From Cannabis sativa (lineage: Eukaryota > Streptophyta > Magnoliopsida > Rosales > Cannabaceae), in contig NC_083604.1 in assembly GCF_029168945.1 (NCBI RefSeq), positions 65,922,211 to 65,986,210 of the forward strand: a DNA stretch of 64,000 nt. The letters are read 5' to 3'. The translations under genes and the position numbers were made by a program. Positions 22,285 through 35,441 of the stretch are shown here, piece by piece. A model generated the notes under the pieces. The model searched no databases and was not told where the DNA came from. It worked only from the letters and a program-made list of their open reading frames with translations. The number at the start of each line of letters is the position of its first letter. The first letter of the stretch is position 1.

Positions 22285-23397
22285 AGGCCGATCTCGATGA
22301 GGTGGGCACTGTCCTTGATTGCATCAATGTGTATTGTTCGTGGTCTGGGCAACGTTTGAATATTCAGAAAATATTATCTTCTCAAGTAAGCATTCAACAT
22401 GAGATTGCAGATCAGCTTGGTTTTTTGCAATCCAAAGAGTAAGGTGAAAGATTTAAAGTTTATTAAGGAGAAGATTTGTTCTAAGATAGAACATTGGTGT
22501 TGCAAACTTTTATCCCAAGTGAGAAGATCAACTCTTATTCTGTATGTGGCTCAAAGTACCAAGCTTTACAATATGACTACTTTTTTATTACTGAAAATTC
22601 TTTGCCATCAAATAGACCAAGCAATCTGAAAATTTTGGTGGACGGGAGGTGGAGAAAAAGACTGTTATTTGGCTCTTCGGGATTGAAATTCAATGTGTGC
22701 CTTTTGATAAGGGTATGCTTAATTTTAAGAAATTTGAGAATGTCAACCTTGCTCTTATTACTAAGCTCGGGTGGAAACTTGCAGCAGGGGATGACTCGTT
22801 AGGGTGCAAGTTATTTAAGGCTAAATATTGGGGGCGGGAAGACCAATCCTTTTGGTCCGTTGGGTTGCCCTTAAACACTTCTTTCGGAATAAGAGGTATT
22901 ATGGCAACAAGAGAGTTGATTAGGAACGAGTCTTGTTTTCTTATTGCTAATGGGAGAAAGGCGAATTTGTGGCATTCCCCTTGAATCCCTTGGCTTGATT
23001 AGAGACAATTCAGAGCTGCCTTTAATCAATTATTGTGCCTAATTCGATCAAGGTTTCCTCTTTGATGTGAGAGGGAGGAGAGTGGAACTCTTACTTAGCA
23101 AACAGTTGGTTTGTTCCTAGCGTGGTTAGCTCGTTGAGTTTAATCAAAAGGATTCCAAGTCTATGGAGGACCTGCTAGTTTGGAAAGATGCCACAAATGG
23201 ATCTTATTCCCCTAGGGAGGCTTATTGTTCAATTATCGAATTTCGTGGTAGCAGAACTAATCGGTATTGGATTCAAATTTGGAAGCTTAAGATCACCGAG
23301 AAGTTGAAATTATTCTTGTGAAAACTTTGTAGAGATTTCCTTCCATTTGGTATTCGGCTCCAAAGGATTTTTGGGAATCCCATTAACTATATTTTGT
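22285..23397 (+). pseudogene. LINE relic (RT and following region), plus strand
   Basis: Decayed plant L1-type LINE. From about 22290, several frames give DEVGTVLDCINVYC-like RT palm/thumb sequence, then KSKVKDLKFIKEKICSKIEHW and a region around 22650-22980 similar to LINE sequence after RT (ALITKLGWKLAAGD, CKLFKAKYWGRE). Many stops and frameshifts are present, and the 5' part (ORF1, endonuclease, most of RT) is missing. It continues after the hAT-like insertion at 24161. Confidence 0.75.
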
Positions 23398-24152
23398 CGG
23401 GGTGTGCAGAAAGTCATCCAATTCAATTACAACCGACCAATCTCATCCCAACAGATTTTATAGAATCAAATATCCAATCATAATTAGATTAGATCAGTTG
23501 TAAATTTTAAAAATCCAATCGGATTAGATCGGTTGTTGGATGGGACATCCGATCCAATAGATAACCGAACCGATCCAACTATCATCCAATGATCATTCAA
23601 TTATATTTATATATTTTTAAAATACATTTATAATTTTTTATATTTAATATATTTTATTTAAAAAAATATATTAATTGATTTAATATATTTAACACATGAG
23701 ATTAAAACAAAAAGCTCTTAGATCTAAACTATTAATTCTCATCTTTCTAAACGCTAATATAATTATCAATACGTATTGAATAGGTTTTATTTTTCAACAG
23801 TGTTATTATGGGACCATGAGAATTATGTTGGACTAAACTAATGTTTATTATGCATGTTGGATTATTAGGTTTTAAATTATACTTTTTTTATATATATTTT
23901 TTCTTTTTAATGAAATCAACTTAAATGGTAGCTAAAATGGATAGGATGGATCCAATCCTATCTAATAGGAAACTAGTTAATGCATCTAATGGTTGGAACC
24001 GATCCAATCCAATACATCCATTACATCAGATCAGATCGGATGACTCAATTCGATTGGATTAGATCGGACGACCAAATTCAATATCCAATAAATAACTAGA
24101 TTAGATTGATTAGGCCAAAGTCCATTAGATGTGATCCAATGAACACCCCTAG
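23398..24152. mobile_element. hAT-like non-autonomous element, TSD TATTTTGT
   Basis: The 755 bp element has ends CGGGGTGTGCA and, reversed, CTAGGGGTGTTCA, flanked by an exact 8 bp duplication TATTTTGT (23390-23397 and 24153-24160). The interior is filled with GGATYGGAT/ATCCRATCC-type short inverted motifs. The 8 bp duplication and the GGGGTGT end point to hAT. There is no transposase. Confidence 0.85.
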
Positions 24153-24160
24153 TATTTTGT

Positions 24161-25095
24161 GTGGAGCGGTTGATGATTCTTCTTGCATTTGTTCTGTTCT
24201 TGCTCGTTGGCCAATGCCACTTGGTTCGCTAGTGGTTGGACGATTAGAATTGAAGCACTGAGCTTTTCTAGTCTTAGGGAATTGGTTACATGGCTGCTTG
24301 ATCCAGACTTCTTAAGGGGGGCTCACGTGGCTGAGAGAGGTGCTTTCACAAGGTCTGACAATCTGTAGAATACAAGGAATCGTGCATTCCATGACCAGTT
24401 GAGGCCTATTTGTACTGGTATTTTAGCTAGAGTTAATGCTCCCTGTAACTCTTTTGTTGCAGCTTGGGAGTCCCCGAGTTCCAACCTACTGATGGCCAAG
24501 TTTGTGGATGAACAACTGCTGAACTATGAAAGTTTGGTTATCTTTGTTGATGTAGCTTGGAAGGACTTCCATTCTACAGCTGGAATTGTGATCACAGAGG
24601 TGTCAGGGGAGTTGATTAAGGCGCTTGCTGTCAAAATCGATGCAAGTAACCCGTTAGAAGCAAAGACTTGGGCCTTGTCACGCAGTTAAACTTTGTAGTG
24701 CTGGTGGCTGGTCCCAGGTGGTGATTGCCTTGAAATTCCAATTCTTGGAGAACTGTATTCGTGATTGAAAAGCTTTGGATTGGGGCTTGGAGGAGTCTTT
24801 TTTAGAAGCTGTTGGAGTCTGTGGATCTTCTCTCAGAGGTGGATGTTCTGTGGGTTCCTAATTCACGTAATGTGCTTGCTCATAATCTTTCTAAGTGGGC
24901 TTTTAAACATTCATTTTCTGATTTTATTTCCCTTGAGTAGTTGGCCTTTCTTGTGGCCATCTAGACTTGTTTTGTTTTGCTTTGTTTTATTTTATTTTGG
25001 AACTGGTTTGTTTGGCTCTAGTTTGAGCTCTTTTGTTTTGCTTCAATATATTCGAAGTTTATCAAAAAATAAAAATAAATATATATATATATAAA
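24161..25095 (+). pseudogene. LINE relic, C-terminal RNase H and 3' tail
   Basis: This continues the LINE after the hAT insertion. A region at 24183-24300 corresponds to the zinc-binding part of LINE RT proteins (HLFCSCSLANATWFASGW). From about 24530 an RNase H-like domain begins (FVDVAWKDFHSTAGIVITEV, then NPLEAKTWALS). Near 24850 a PNSRNVLAHNLSKWAFKH-like end is readable across frames. An A- and TA-rich tail (25060-25095) marks the LINE 3' end. Confidence 0.78.
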
Positions 25096-25223
25096 CGTGT
25101 ACGAAATTTTAAATATTTTTATAGTTTTTAAAATTTTAATTAAAGAAAATACAGACTTATGCTATTTTCATGTTATCTACATGTCGTACTTTTGTTATTG
25201 TGTTACTATTTTGTATGTTATTT

Positions 25224-27098
25224 TGTTGGGTTTTGTGTCCTAAATAAAACCCATTTCAAAATATAATCAGATTTACTTATTAATAAAGATCAGAATTAAC
25301 ATTTTATGTTGCATGGTTCACATGATTTATTTCATGATTATATATACAATGTATAAATTCTATTTAAGTCCAGAACATATGAATTTGTTAATGATTATAG
25401 TGTTGTCAGTACAGTGGAATATAATCTTGATTATATGTTCGAAAGTTTATTCCCTGATTTGTCAGTTCACTGGATTTAGACTGGCATGATAATCAGCGAT
25501 AGGTATTCTTACACCTTGGATAAGTGGTATGTCCTTTCCAGGGCATTGGCAAAGTTTACCAGTATCGGATGTATGGAGTATATATCGGAAGGGACCGATA
25601 TTGAACTTTGATTAGATATATTAAAATTTACCGTAATATCTATTCAATTCAATATCACCTGTTGATCCTAGATCAAATGATCTTAATCCTGATATGGTTA
25701 GGTTCGATCTTAAGAGTATTATACATGTTCTTTGATTTGTTAGTTAAGCCTACTTTTGGGTCAGGGTAATACGTACATTTTGGGAACATGATAGTATAAT
25801 TGAATGAGAGCGCTAACATAAATATGGAGTCTATAACTTCTATAGGAATTTAGAAGTGAAACGATGATATCCTTCGAGCTTGGCTAAACAGAGATAAATG
25901 GTTGAGATCTCATTTCACTTTGCTGAAATATCATTTATACGGAGCTAAGTGTTTTAAGGATAAAATACATTGAAGGTGTGATGGTAATTTAGTCCCTATT
26001 CAATGTAGATCATCTATTAGAGGGTCATTGATCAAATTAGGATTATATAAATGAATAATTAATAGCGTATCTATATCTTGGAACATATAGAGCGTTCTAT
26101 ATGATTGAGAGTGCAATTCTAAGTTCTAAGTGTGGATTCAATAAGGAATTAATAAGTTAGGGAATTTACTTGGTAAATTCAGTTCGACTTATTGGAAGCT
26201 CGGTTATATAGGCCCATGGTCCCCATACTAGTTGAGACCATACTGCTTGTAAGACTCAGTTAATTGATTTTGATTAATCAATTATAATTCTAAAATTAGA
26301 CTATGTCTAGTTTATGAATTTTCACTAAGCAAGGGCAAAATTGTAAGAAAAGAGATTCTAGGTTTTATTTGTTAATTAAGAGACTTTATATGTCTAATTA
26401 ATAAATATATTAAATGACAATATTATTTAATAATTAATATTTAGTTATTAAATAATTGGAATTGGCATTTAAATGGTTGAATTTGAAATTAGCGTTTTTG
26501 AGAAAATGAGATGCAGAAATGATAAAACAGCTAAATTCCATAAGTGGAGCCCAATATCTAAAGCCCAGGCTGACCAATAGTGTAGGTTTTTATCATTTAT
26601 TTTTCTATTATTTTAATGCCGAATAATTCTAACCTAAACCTAGGTGGTTACCGATAAATAGATAGTGATGGCTCACATTCACACTTAACTCTGTCAGATG
26701 AAAATTGAGCCTCCTATTCTATACCATAGCCGCCACCCTCTTCTTCTCTTTTCTTCTCTAAATTTTCGAACCTTGAGTGAATGAGTGAGTGCCCACACAC
26801 ATCAAGTGGTATCTCAATCATAGTGTGGAAGATTGTGAAGAATCCAATCAACAAGAAGGAGAATCAACATCAAGGAAGGAGAGAAAGAGATACAGGTTCA
26901 GATCTTAGTGATGCTCTGCTACAGAAAGGAATCAAGGGCTAGAGATCTGAACGGAAGGAGTCATTATATTCCGCTGCACCCAATGTAAGGTTTCCTAAAT
27001 TTTATATGTGTTTATTTTATTGTTTTAGAATTCGTATTAGGATGTTAATGAAATATACATGGTAGTAAATCTAGATCCTGGTAAAATAATTTCCAACA
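25224..27098 (+). mobile_element. Solo Copia-type LTR (1.9 kb family), plus, TSD TATTT
   Basis: The element is 1,875 bp, starting TGTTGGGTTTTGTGTCC and ending AAAATAATTTCCAACA, with an exact TATTT duplication at 25219-25223 and 27099-27103. A TAAATAG TATA-like box lies near 26653. No internal region is attached. It is the best-preserved standard for the family in this window. Confidence 0.94.
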
Positions 27099-27103
27099 TA
27101 TTT

Positions 27104-27940
27104 TGCAATGTTTTGATTTTTTTTTTTTAATTATTTTCATATATTTTTCTTGTTATTTTTAAAGGACATAAAATATGAATAAAAAAAATATTTGACCGTA
27201 AAGTGTAATTTTTTTACCAAACATAGTCTTTATGTAAATTTCCCTTATGACTATAGTATTTAGAAGAGTAGAAAGTAATTTAATATGATAGAAATTAAAT
27301 AATAATTTTCATTATTAAAAGTTGAAAATTTATATTTTGAGTTTTGAAATATTCTTGTTCTAAAAGATTTACTCCATATCATAGCAAGTGTAATTAATCA
27401 TAATTAATAATTAAAGAGATTAGGAAAAAAATTGAGACTAAACTAATGCATAATAATATTGTAATTTTCTCTCCAGCATTAAAAACGTAATAAAAACTTT
27501 CTCCAAAAATTAGATCAAAATCTTTTACAGTTCCCTTTAAATTCTATTTAAAAACTAAAAAATTGTGCTCATAGTCATGCTATGACCTGAGGATAGGTGT
27601 TTAGCGGCATGTTTATCTTCTATGGGAAAACTTTCGCTGATAGTTGCGGCACAAAGAAAGGTGTGCAGCGACACATTTAAAAATGTGTCATACACTCTAA
27701 GTTTCTAATAGTATTCTAACCATAACTCATTCCATACAACTTAAAATTTGATGATTTAAGATATTTTGAAAAGTTAATAACAAGATCTAAAACTTTTATG
27801 TTTAGCTACAAATCCAATCAAGAATTTAAAGATGTTAATTTACCAAAAATTGTTGCATTGTAAAATCGAACTCTCAGACTTTAACCATTTCCACCAAAAC
27901 ATGCTAAATTCATTCTAAGGAAAAGTTTATTTATCTAAGA
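27104..27940. other. AT-rich stretch with no gene
   Basis: AT-rich sequence flanking the solo LTR. From 27590 to 27700 there are GCGGCA/GCAGCGACA and AAATGTGTC phrases that suggest a decayed TIR element. No coding region is supported. Confidence 0.4.
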
Positions 27941-28665
27941 AAAAGTTTCAACTAAAGATAAAGACCAAAGAAAGAATTCTTTAGGATCAACAGTGAGAGG
28001 TCTCAGATATGCTTTAGTATGCATTAGACCAGACACCTACTGTTGAGTGAGAGTAATGAGTAGTTATCAGATTAAGCTAGGTTAGGAACATTGGAATATA
28101 ATCAAGTAAATCTTAAGATAAAAAATAGAAACTATATTTTAGTTGATCAGGGTGGTATTTTAATACTTTTAGACTACACCAAATCAGGTTTCTAGACTTG
28201 CGTTAGTGCTAGAAATTTTACTGATGAGATGGTGATTACTCTGGAGGTGGAGTAGTGATTTTGGATAAGTGTAAAAACCTATCTAAAGTCTCTAACTCTA
28301 CCAGTGAGACTGAATGTTAAAGTTGCAGGAAAGATACTTATTCAGCCTATGGAATGTTCTATGTAGTTTTTGGCATTGTACCAATAATTAATTAAGTACT
28401 AGTGTTACTTTCTGACTAACACAGAAGTAGTTGTCAAAAAGTAAAGAATCTAGTAACCCTAGAGAAGTAGACATATAGAGAGGAATTTCACAATATCAAG
28501 GATTTTGTGACTAAGGATATGTAATGGCAGAGAAAGTTTGTATTTAATACAACTTGTCAGATCCTATTATAGAGAGAATACTACATACTACACTTGATCT
28601 AGATATCAAGGTGTTGGGATTATTTGAAATACATTTTTAGTTTTATATATGTGCAAGTGGGAGTT
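27941..28665 (+). pseudogene. Copia RNase H relic leading into a 3' LTR
   Basis: Plus-strand translation across frames gives RGLRYALVCIRPD followed by badly decayed RNase H sequence. The stretch ends in a polypurine-like GCAAGTGGGAGT directly before the LTR start at 28666. It is therefore the 3' internal end of an element of the 1.9 kb LTR family, truncated on its 5' side. A parallel relic lies at 47949-49055. Confidence 0.75.
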
Positions 28666-30558
28666 TGTTGGATTGTCTGGCCTAAATAAAACCCATTTCA
28701 ATATAATCAGATTTACTAATTAACAAAAGATCAAAAATCGTTTTATGATGGCATGGTTCACATGATTTATTTCATGATTATACTTTATATGTATAAATTC
28801 TATTAAGTCCAGAACATATATAAATATATATGTATTGTTCATGATTATAGTGTCGTCAGTACAGTTGAATATAATCATGATTATATGTTCAAAATTTTAA
28901 GTCCCATGATTTGTCAGTTCACTAGATTTAGATTGACATGATAATTGGCTATAAGGTATACTTATACTTTAGATAAGTGTTATGTCCTTTCCAGGGTATT
29001 GGCAAAGTATACCAGTGTCGGATGTATGGAGTATACATTGGATTGGACAGATATTGATCTTGGATAAGATATCATAAACTTACCGTTATATCTTTCTAAG
29101 TCAATATCACAGGTTGATCTTAGGTCTATGGATCTTAATCCTGATATGGTTAGGTTCAGCTTAGTTGTATTATTTTTGTTCTTCAAGTTGCTCGTGGAAG
29201 CTAACCAATGGTTCTGCCAGATATTTACATCTTGGGAACATGGTAGTTCAATTGAGTGGGAGTGCTAATTATAGATATAGAATTTATAGCTTCTATAAGT
29301 ATTTAGAAGTGAAACAATGATTTCTTTCGAGGTTGGCTGAATATAGATAAATAATTGAGGTCTCATTTCAGTAATTATGTTAGTTTACTGAAATATCATT
29401 TATAGATAGCTAAGTGTTTTAATAATAAAATACATTGAAGGGTAGAACAGTAAATTTGTCCCTTTTCGATGTAAATCATCTACAAAGGATCTTTGACTAT
29501 TAGGATTGTAACAATCGATAATCATAACGTATCTATATCTTTGTACATACAGAGCGTTCTATATAATTGAGAGGGCTATTCAATTTTAAATCTATAGTGG
29601 CACAAGGAGGAATTAATAAGTTAGGGAATTTACTTAGTAAATTCTAGTTCTACTTATTTAAAGCTCGATTATATAGGCCCATGGTCCCCTCACTAGTTGA
29701 GATAATACTGCTTCCAGACTCAGTCAATTAGTTTTAATTAATCAATTTTAATTCTAAACTTAGACTATGTCTTATTATGAATTTTTCACTAAGTAAGGGC
29801 TTAATTGTGAAGAAAAGAGATTTTAAGGTTAATTTATTAATTAAGAGACTTTGTATGGTCTAATTAATAAATAATATAAATGACAATTTTATTTGATAAT
29901 TAATTATAATTATTAAATAAATAGTTTTGGCATTTATAGGATTAAAATTGGAAACATGGTATTATTGATAGAAGAATAAGTGGTTGAAATAAAGTAGCAA
30001 AATTGTAACTAGAAAGTGGTTCTTTAGTGGCCGGCCATTCTAGTGATTTTTGTCCAATATTTTATTCTCTTTTAATTCATATAATTCAACCCTAAACCCT
30101 AGTTGAAACACTATAAAAGGAACATGATGCTCTCATCTCATCCAACTATTGCCTTCAACCAAATCAAACCTAGTTTTCTCTGTTAGACAACTAGTAGATG
30201 AGAGACACCTTCTATACAGTTTTTAAGCCTCCTTCATTGTTCTTCATAGTTGGCCTATAGTGATAGAGTGTCATGCCCATACATAGCAAGTCACGTACTC
30301 AATCATAATGCGGAAGACGGTGGTAACCAACTCGAAGGAGAGAAAGAGATCCAGGCTCAGGTCTTGATAATACTCTGCGACAGAAATGAACAAGAGTTAG
30401 AGATCTGAGCGAAGGAGTCACAATATTTCGCTACAACCAATGTAAGGTTTTCTAAACTCTTATGAGTTTAATTTCATTATTTTAGAGATATTTATATTTA
30501 AGATGTTACTTCAACATATTTGTTAGTAAATCTAGATCCTGGTAAAATATTTCCAACA
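28666..30558 (+). repeat. 3' LTR of a truncated Copia element (1.9 kb family)
   Basis: The LTR is 1,893 bp, starting TGTTGGATTGTCTGG and ending GGTAAAATATTTCCAACA. It is about as long as the solo LTR at 25224 and aligns throughout. It is joined to the internal relic upstream. A 5' LTR is not present. Confidence 0.9.
30112..30120 (+). promoter_or_regulatory. TATA box in the 1.9 kb family LTR
   Basis: TATAAAAGG sits about 440 bp before the LTR end. The equivalent position in the LTR at 51963 has TATAAATAG (53396-53404), so a promoter position is conserved in the family. Confidence 0.55.
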
Positions 30559-31190
30559 ATTGATACATATAAGTGCCACGAATTGGGGATTGCCAACTCT
30601 CTTTGACTTTTTCAGCATAATCCGGGACCATTCTCCATATATTATAACACATGAATGGTTTCTTCTTCAAAGTAATTTCATTATAAAATGATATTAAAAT
30701 AGGGCTATGATCAAAATTACCTTCCGGAAGGACATAGCTTCTGAATTAGGGAATATATTAAACCACCTCGAATTCACAAGAGCGCGATCTATTTTAGAGA
30801 AAACTCTGTCATTTATCTGTTGCTTGTTATTCTAGATGAAGAAGCATCATGAGTACTTTAGATCTTCCAAACCACACTGCATAATACAATCTCGAAAACT
30901 CTCGGATGATTTCTTGTGAGCCCTTCTCCCTACTCGTTCATTGTTCAAGATCTCATTAACATCTCCATTTACCATCCATGGCAAGTCTATCTCCTCTGCA
31001 ATTTGCAATATGTCCCTCCATAATATCTCTCTTCTTGCTTCCTCATTAAATCCATAAACGAAAGTGATGTGGAACTTTGTTGAGTTTCGATGATTTTGAG
31101 CAATACAATGTATCAATTGGCTTGTCCAAATCCTTATGTCCAAGGAGAACATAGAAGGATTTCAATCCACAATTATTCTTCCTTTATCTA
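30559..31190 (-). pseudogene. LINE endonuclease relic, minus strand
   Basis: Minus-strand translation gives part of the endonuclease/exonuclease/phosphatase domain of a plant L1-type LINE. FHITFVYGFNEEARR, LPWMVNGDVNEILNNERVGR and FRDCIMQCGLEDLKYS lie in one open frame (31152-30847), followed across a break by a TWNNKQ...RVFSKIDRALVN-like block. The GDVNEI box matches the usual GDFNEI (D to V next to the catalytic region). The remainder of the LINE is absent. Confidence 0.82.
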
Positions 31191-32264
31191 ACTAAGGATT
31201 ATTATTGGTAAAACACCATCCCGAAAATAAGCTCATGTATAATGCACCCATGTTTTTATTCTTTATTTTAGTTTGAAGGAGACTAACCAAACCAACACTT
31301 TTATTTCTATCATCAATATAATTATATATTACACATTATATTATGTACTCCCATTTTAAAAATATAAGATTTTACTATTTCTATTATTAATACAATTATT
31401 TATTTAACTTTTGAAAAATAAATTATTATTTTAACCGTCACTAACTCAACAAGAAAAAAAGAAAAAAATTTGAAAGTATGAAGTCGTAACAACAAATTCC
31501 ATGAAAAAAATAATGTAGTGTAAAAAGATAAATCAAGTTGTCAAAACTAAGTAAATTTTTTTTTTTTTTTTAATACAATTACATATTAAGAAGTTAATAT
31601 TATTTTGCATATTGCAATTAAGTTATTGTTTTGTTGCTTTGTAGTTATATTTTTATTTTTTTTATAGTTGTTTTCATGTTATTTTTTAAGTTATTTTAGA
31701 GTTGTTTTTTCGTTGTTTTTAAGTTATTTTTTTTTCATTTTACTGAAATATATTATTTTTGTAATTTTAAAACTTTAATAAAGTATTTTTGAATACTTAG
31801 TACAGTAAAAATAAAAAAAAAAGTATAACAGTAAAAATAACAAAAAAAAAAGTTGAGTAATTTTATAAGGCAAATTTACATGGTATACTAACTTTTGCCC
31901 TTTTTTTTATAAATATTTTTTACTTTTTTACTGTATTTTTTTATAAGTTTCATACTGCAGTATACTGTGTTAAGTTTTCACTGGTGTTCTACTGGTATTT
32001 TTTTAGTTGTTCTACTGTTGTTTTAAGTTGTTCTGCTTGTTTTATTGGTGTTTTTATAAAAACACAATATTTTTGAAAACTTTTCTGTATGACAGTATTT
32101 TTGTAAAAGTTAACCCAAATTCTAATATTTTTGTAAATTTTCCTTTTATAAAATCCCTTTATTTATTCTTAAAAAATATTTGAAAGAGATAGTACTGGTC
32201 CAAATCTGGATAAAAGTGCATCTGGGCTGGGTTTTAGCCCAAAACAAGTTTATTCTAGAGAAAT
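31191..32264. other. AT-rich low-complexity stretch
   Basis: No gene is seen. From about 31600 there are many AGTTGTTTT/AAGTTATTTT phrases. At 31871-32160 GGCAAATTTACATGGTAT and TTTTTGTAAATTTTCC resemble the ends of the AT-rich TIR elements nearby, so a further decayed one is likely. Confidence 0.4.
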
Positions 32265-32305
32265 GTTAGCAAATGGCCTTGTTAGTTAATGTCTCTTTTT
32301 TAGAA

Positions 32306-34460
32306 GGGCTATTTACAAAAATATGGGAAAATAAAGATGTGTTTTGATATATGGCATAAAAACTTAATCACCCTAAATATGCCATTTTTTTTAAAAAAAA
32401 CTTACAAATATGGGAAAAAGTCATAAGGAATGCCATAAAAAACTTTAAATTTGTGTTTCTTTTTATTATTTTTTTTTTAAAAAAATAAAACACTAAAATA
32501 AATAAAAAATGATCTCAACTGTAGATGTTATTTTTTTTTTCACAGAAATTAAACTTGTTTTTTATTTAAACTACTGTTTATTTTTTTTGTTAAAAACTAA
32601 TTATTTCATTAAAAGCAGTAGAAAAAAAAAAACCAGTTTCATCAACATCATCTTGAAAAAAAAACAATATAAAAAATATAATCTAAAAATAATACAAAGT
32701 TTAAAAATTAGTTTCATCAACATTGAAAGAAACTAATAATTTCATTAAAAGAATAAAAAAATAGTTTCATTATGTTATTACAAATTTTTTATTTTAAGTT
32801 ACTTTTTTATTATTTTGTTACTAGGTTTGAAACTTACACTTATATTTTGTTTTTAATATTGGTATGCATGGTATGTTGTTTTGATTATATTTGTGATTTG
32901 TTTTTTTTTTTTTTGTATTTTTGTGTGTGTGTATTTTTTTTTATTTGATTGTCTGGTGAAACTGGTTTCAGTTAACTTTATAATTAATATTTATATTTTG
33001 TTATGATTTTTTATAGCGTCAAAACTGGTTTCACAGGTCGAAACTGGTTTCATAGGTTTTAACTGTTCTATAATGAGGTTGCTCTATTTTTATGATATTA
33101 TTGTATTTTTTTTAGTTTGTATAAAACTAGTTTTATAATTGTATGATATTTGAACAAAAATTTTTATTTTATTTTAAATAATCAGTTTCTGACACACATA
33201 TTATTTTCATAACTGGTTTTTTAAGTAACTAGTTTTCATAATTGATTTTTTTATTGTTGTTCACAATTGAGTTTAAAGTTTCAATTTTTTATTTGAATAT
33301 TTCAAGAAACTGGTTTTTATTTGTTTGTTTTACTAACTGGTTTCTCATATTCTACTGTTTTTTTTTTTTGTTATTCTTTTATGATTTTTATAGCATTTTT
33401 GTTTCTTTAATTTTCTTTGTTTCTTTGTTATATTTGCTACATAATGTATGTTTTAATCAATTCTATTTTTTGAGCAAGCAACTAAAAATTAAATGTCAAA
33501 ATAAAGAATGAAGTTAGAAGTTTGATTATTAGGTATTGATATAATATTTATATGTTCAAAACTGATTTTTAAATTTAGTATCGTTTGTAAAAGTTTAGTT
33601 ATTAGGCATTGTGTATATTTCATTATGTTATTGATGAAACTATTTTTTTTTTCCTATTTTAATGAAATAATCAGTTTCTTTTAATATTGATGAAACTGGT
33701 TTTAAAGTTAGTATCGTTTTTAGATTGTAATTTTTTTCATTATCTTGTTGATGAAACTATTTTTTTTTATTCTTTTAATAAAATTATTAGTTTCTTTCAA
33801 TGTTGATGAAACTAGTTTTTAAAGTTTGTATTCTTTTTAAGATTATGATTTTTTATATTGTTTGTTTTTTCATGATGATGTTGATGAAACTGATTTTTTT
33901 TTCTGCTGTTTTTAATAAAATAATTAGTTTTTAACAAAAAAAATAAATAGTAGTTTAAATAAAAAAAAAATAAGTTTAATTTCTGTAAAAAATGAGATAC
34001 AATAATGTACACTAATTATATATATTTATATATATACAAAGAAAAAAAATAGTTTGAGAAAAAAATTAAAAAAAAAAAAGAGAGACTCAAAAAGAAATTA
34101 GAAAAAAAAAAATTAAAAAAGAAAATTAGAGAGAGAGAAGAGAAAGAAAGAAAAAAAAGTCAGCAACTGAAATTATAAATGTAATGTTTGAAAAAAAAAA
34201 GTTAGTATTTGGTGTAAATTTTCCAAATAAAAAGAAACCCTAAAATGTGAATGTAAAATAAACTAAAATAAAATAAAATTAATTAAGTTAGAAACAAAAA
34301 CATGAAATATGAGTATGAATAATAAGTTTACAAAAATATGGCATATCAAATACCATAAAAAGTCTTAATTGTGAAAAAATGCCATAGAAGAAAGGCAAAC
34401 CTATAAATGCCATATTTTTGTAACTTTTTTACAAAATCTCATATTTGATGTAATTTTCAC
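32306..34460. mobile_element. MULE-like element, 2,155 bp, TSD TTTTTAGAA
   Basis: An exact 9 bp duplication, TTTTTAGAA, lies at 32297-32305 and 34461-34469. The termini are inverted but diverged (GGGCTATTTACAAAAATATG against GTGAAAATTACATCAAATAT). A second, longer inverted pair lies inside: 32509-32770 against 33740-34012, both dense in GAAACT/AGTTTC. The centre (32950-33360) is dense in AACTGGTTTC repeats. It has no transposase and no credible protein; it is a non-autonomous element. Confidence 0.8.
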
Positions 34461-34481
34461 TTTTTAGAATAATAAAGTAAA

Positions 34482-34543
34482 GAATAATTAACTTTTTTAC
34501 TCCCTCTACTTATGACACTATACTATTATGCCCCTTAATCTAT
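34482..34543. repeat. Left TIR of the 4.07 kb MULE
   Basis: It begins GAATAATTAACTTTTTTAC and pairs with 38490-38551 in inverted orientation with four mismatches in 62 bases. Confidence 0.88.
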
Positions 34544-35441
34544 AAGTGTAGTTAAAAATACCCCCTAATATACATCAGTTGGAATAGTATAATCTTTCTA
34601 TCTAATTCTGTTAAAATTGACTAAAGTTGACTGTTAAATTAATGACGTGGAATTATACATAGATAGTAGTTGAAAAATTATAGGGATTTTTTCTATAATA
34701 AATTAAAAAGGGAAGCAATTTACATTTATAACCTAAAAAGGAAAAATAAACATAAATAGAAAACAAAACTTTCTATTTACAAAAATACCAGCCAGCCACA
34801 AAAAACGGAGGAGAGACCTCCTTCTTCGTGACCCAGCCAAGAAACCCCAAATAACCAAATCTCCACCATTTTTTTTTTCAAAAACCAAGGAAATCAGATC
34901 TGAACAAGATGTAGATCTCAACGAAAAACCAATCAAAATTCGAAAAATCCATATAAGAAAAAAAAAAGTATTCAACCTCCATTGTTGTACAAAAAATGCA
35001 AAAACAACCTACAATCAAAAACCCAACGAGTTCAAAGGAGAGGAATCGAAGAGAAGGACATTGAGAAATCATTGAAACTCACCCATAATCGAATCAAAGA
35101 AAGAATTGAAGGTAATACAATTTCTTCATGAACCTCTTCCTATTTTTTTATTCTACATAATTGAGAATGTGTTATAAATTGAGGAATACAGAAAAAAATT
35201 GAAATAATCAGGAAATTTTATAAACCTGAACAAAAAAACAACAACAAATTGCATCAAAAAAAATATTAATGCATATAATTAGATGCTACAGGATTTGAAT
35301 CTGTAAACAGTTGTTTATAAGTTGTTTTCCAGTAAAATAATTGTAGTTTGGGATCTCCAAACAAGAAATGTTGAATTTATCCTTATTAACTAACGTATGC
35401 TTCAAAATAGTTGTTTAATAGTTGATTTCACAGATAAAAAT

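Noticed and set aside
32509..32736. Frame with a similar inverted copy at 33812-34012
   Set aside because: Similarity arises from the inverted repeat of the element; the residues are K, N, F and I from low-complexity sequence.
34733..35072. Minus-strand hydrophobic frames in the 4.07 kb MULE
   Set aside because: They are antisense to the leader of the plus-strand unit, whose splice donor and acceptor give a better explanation.
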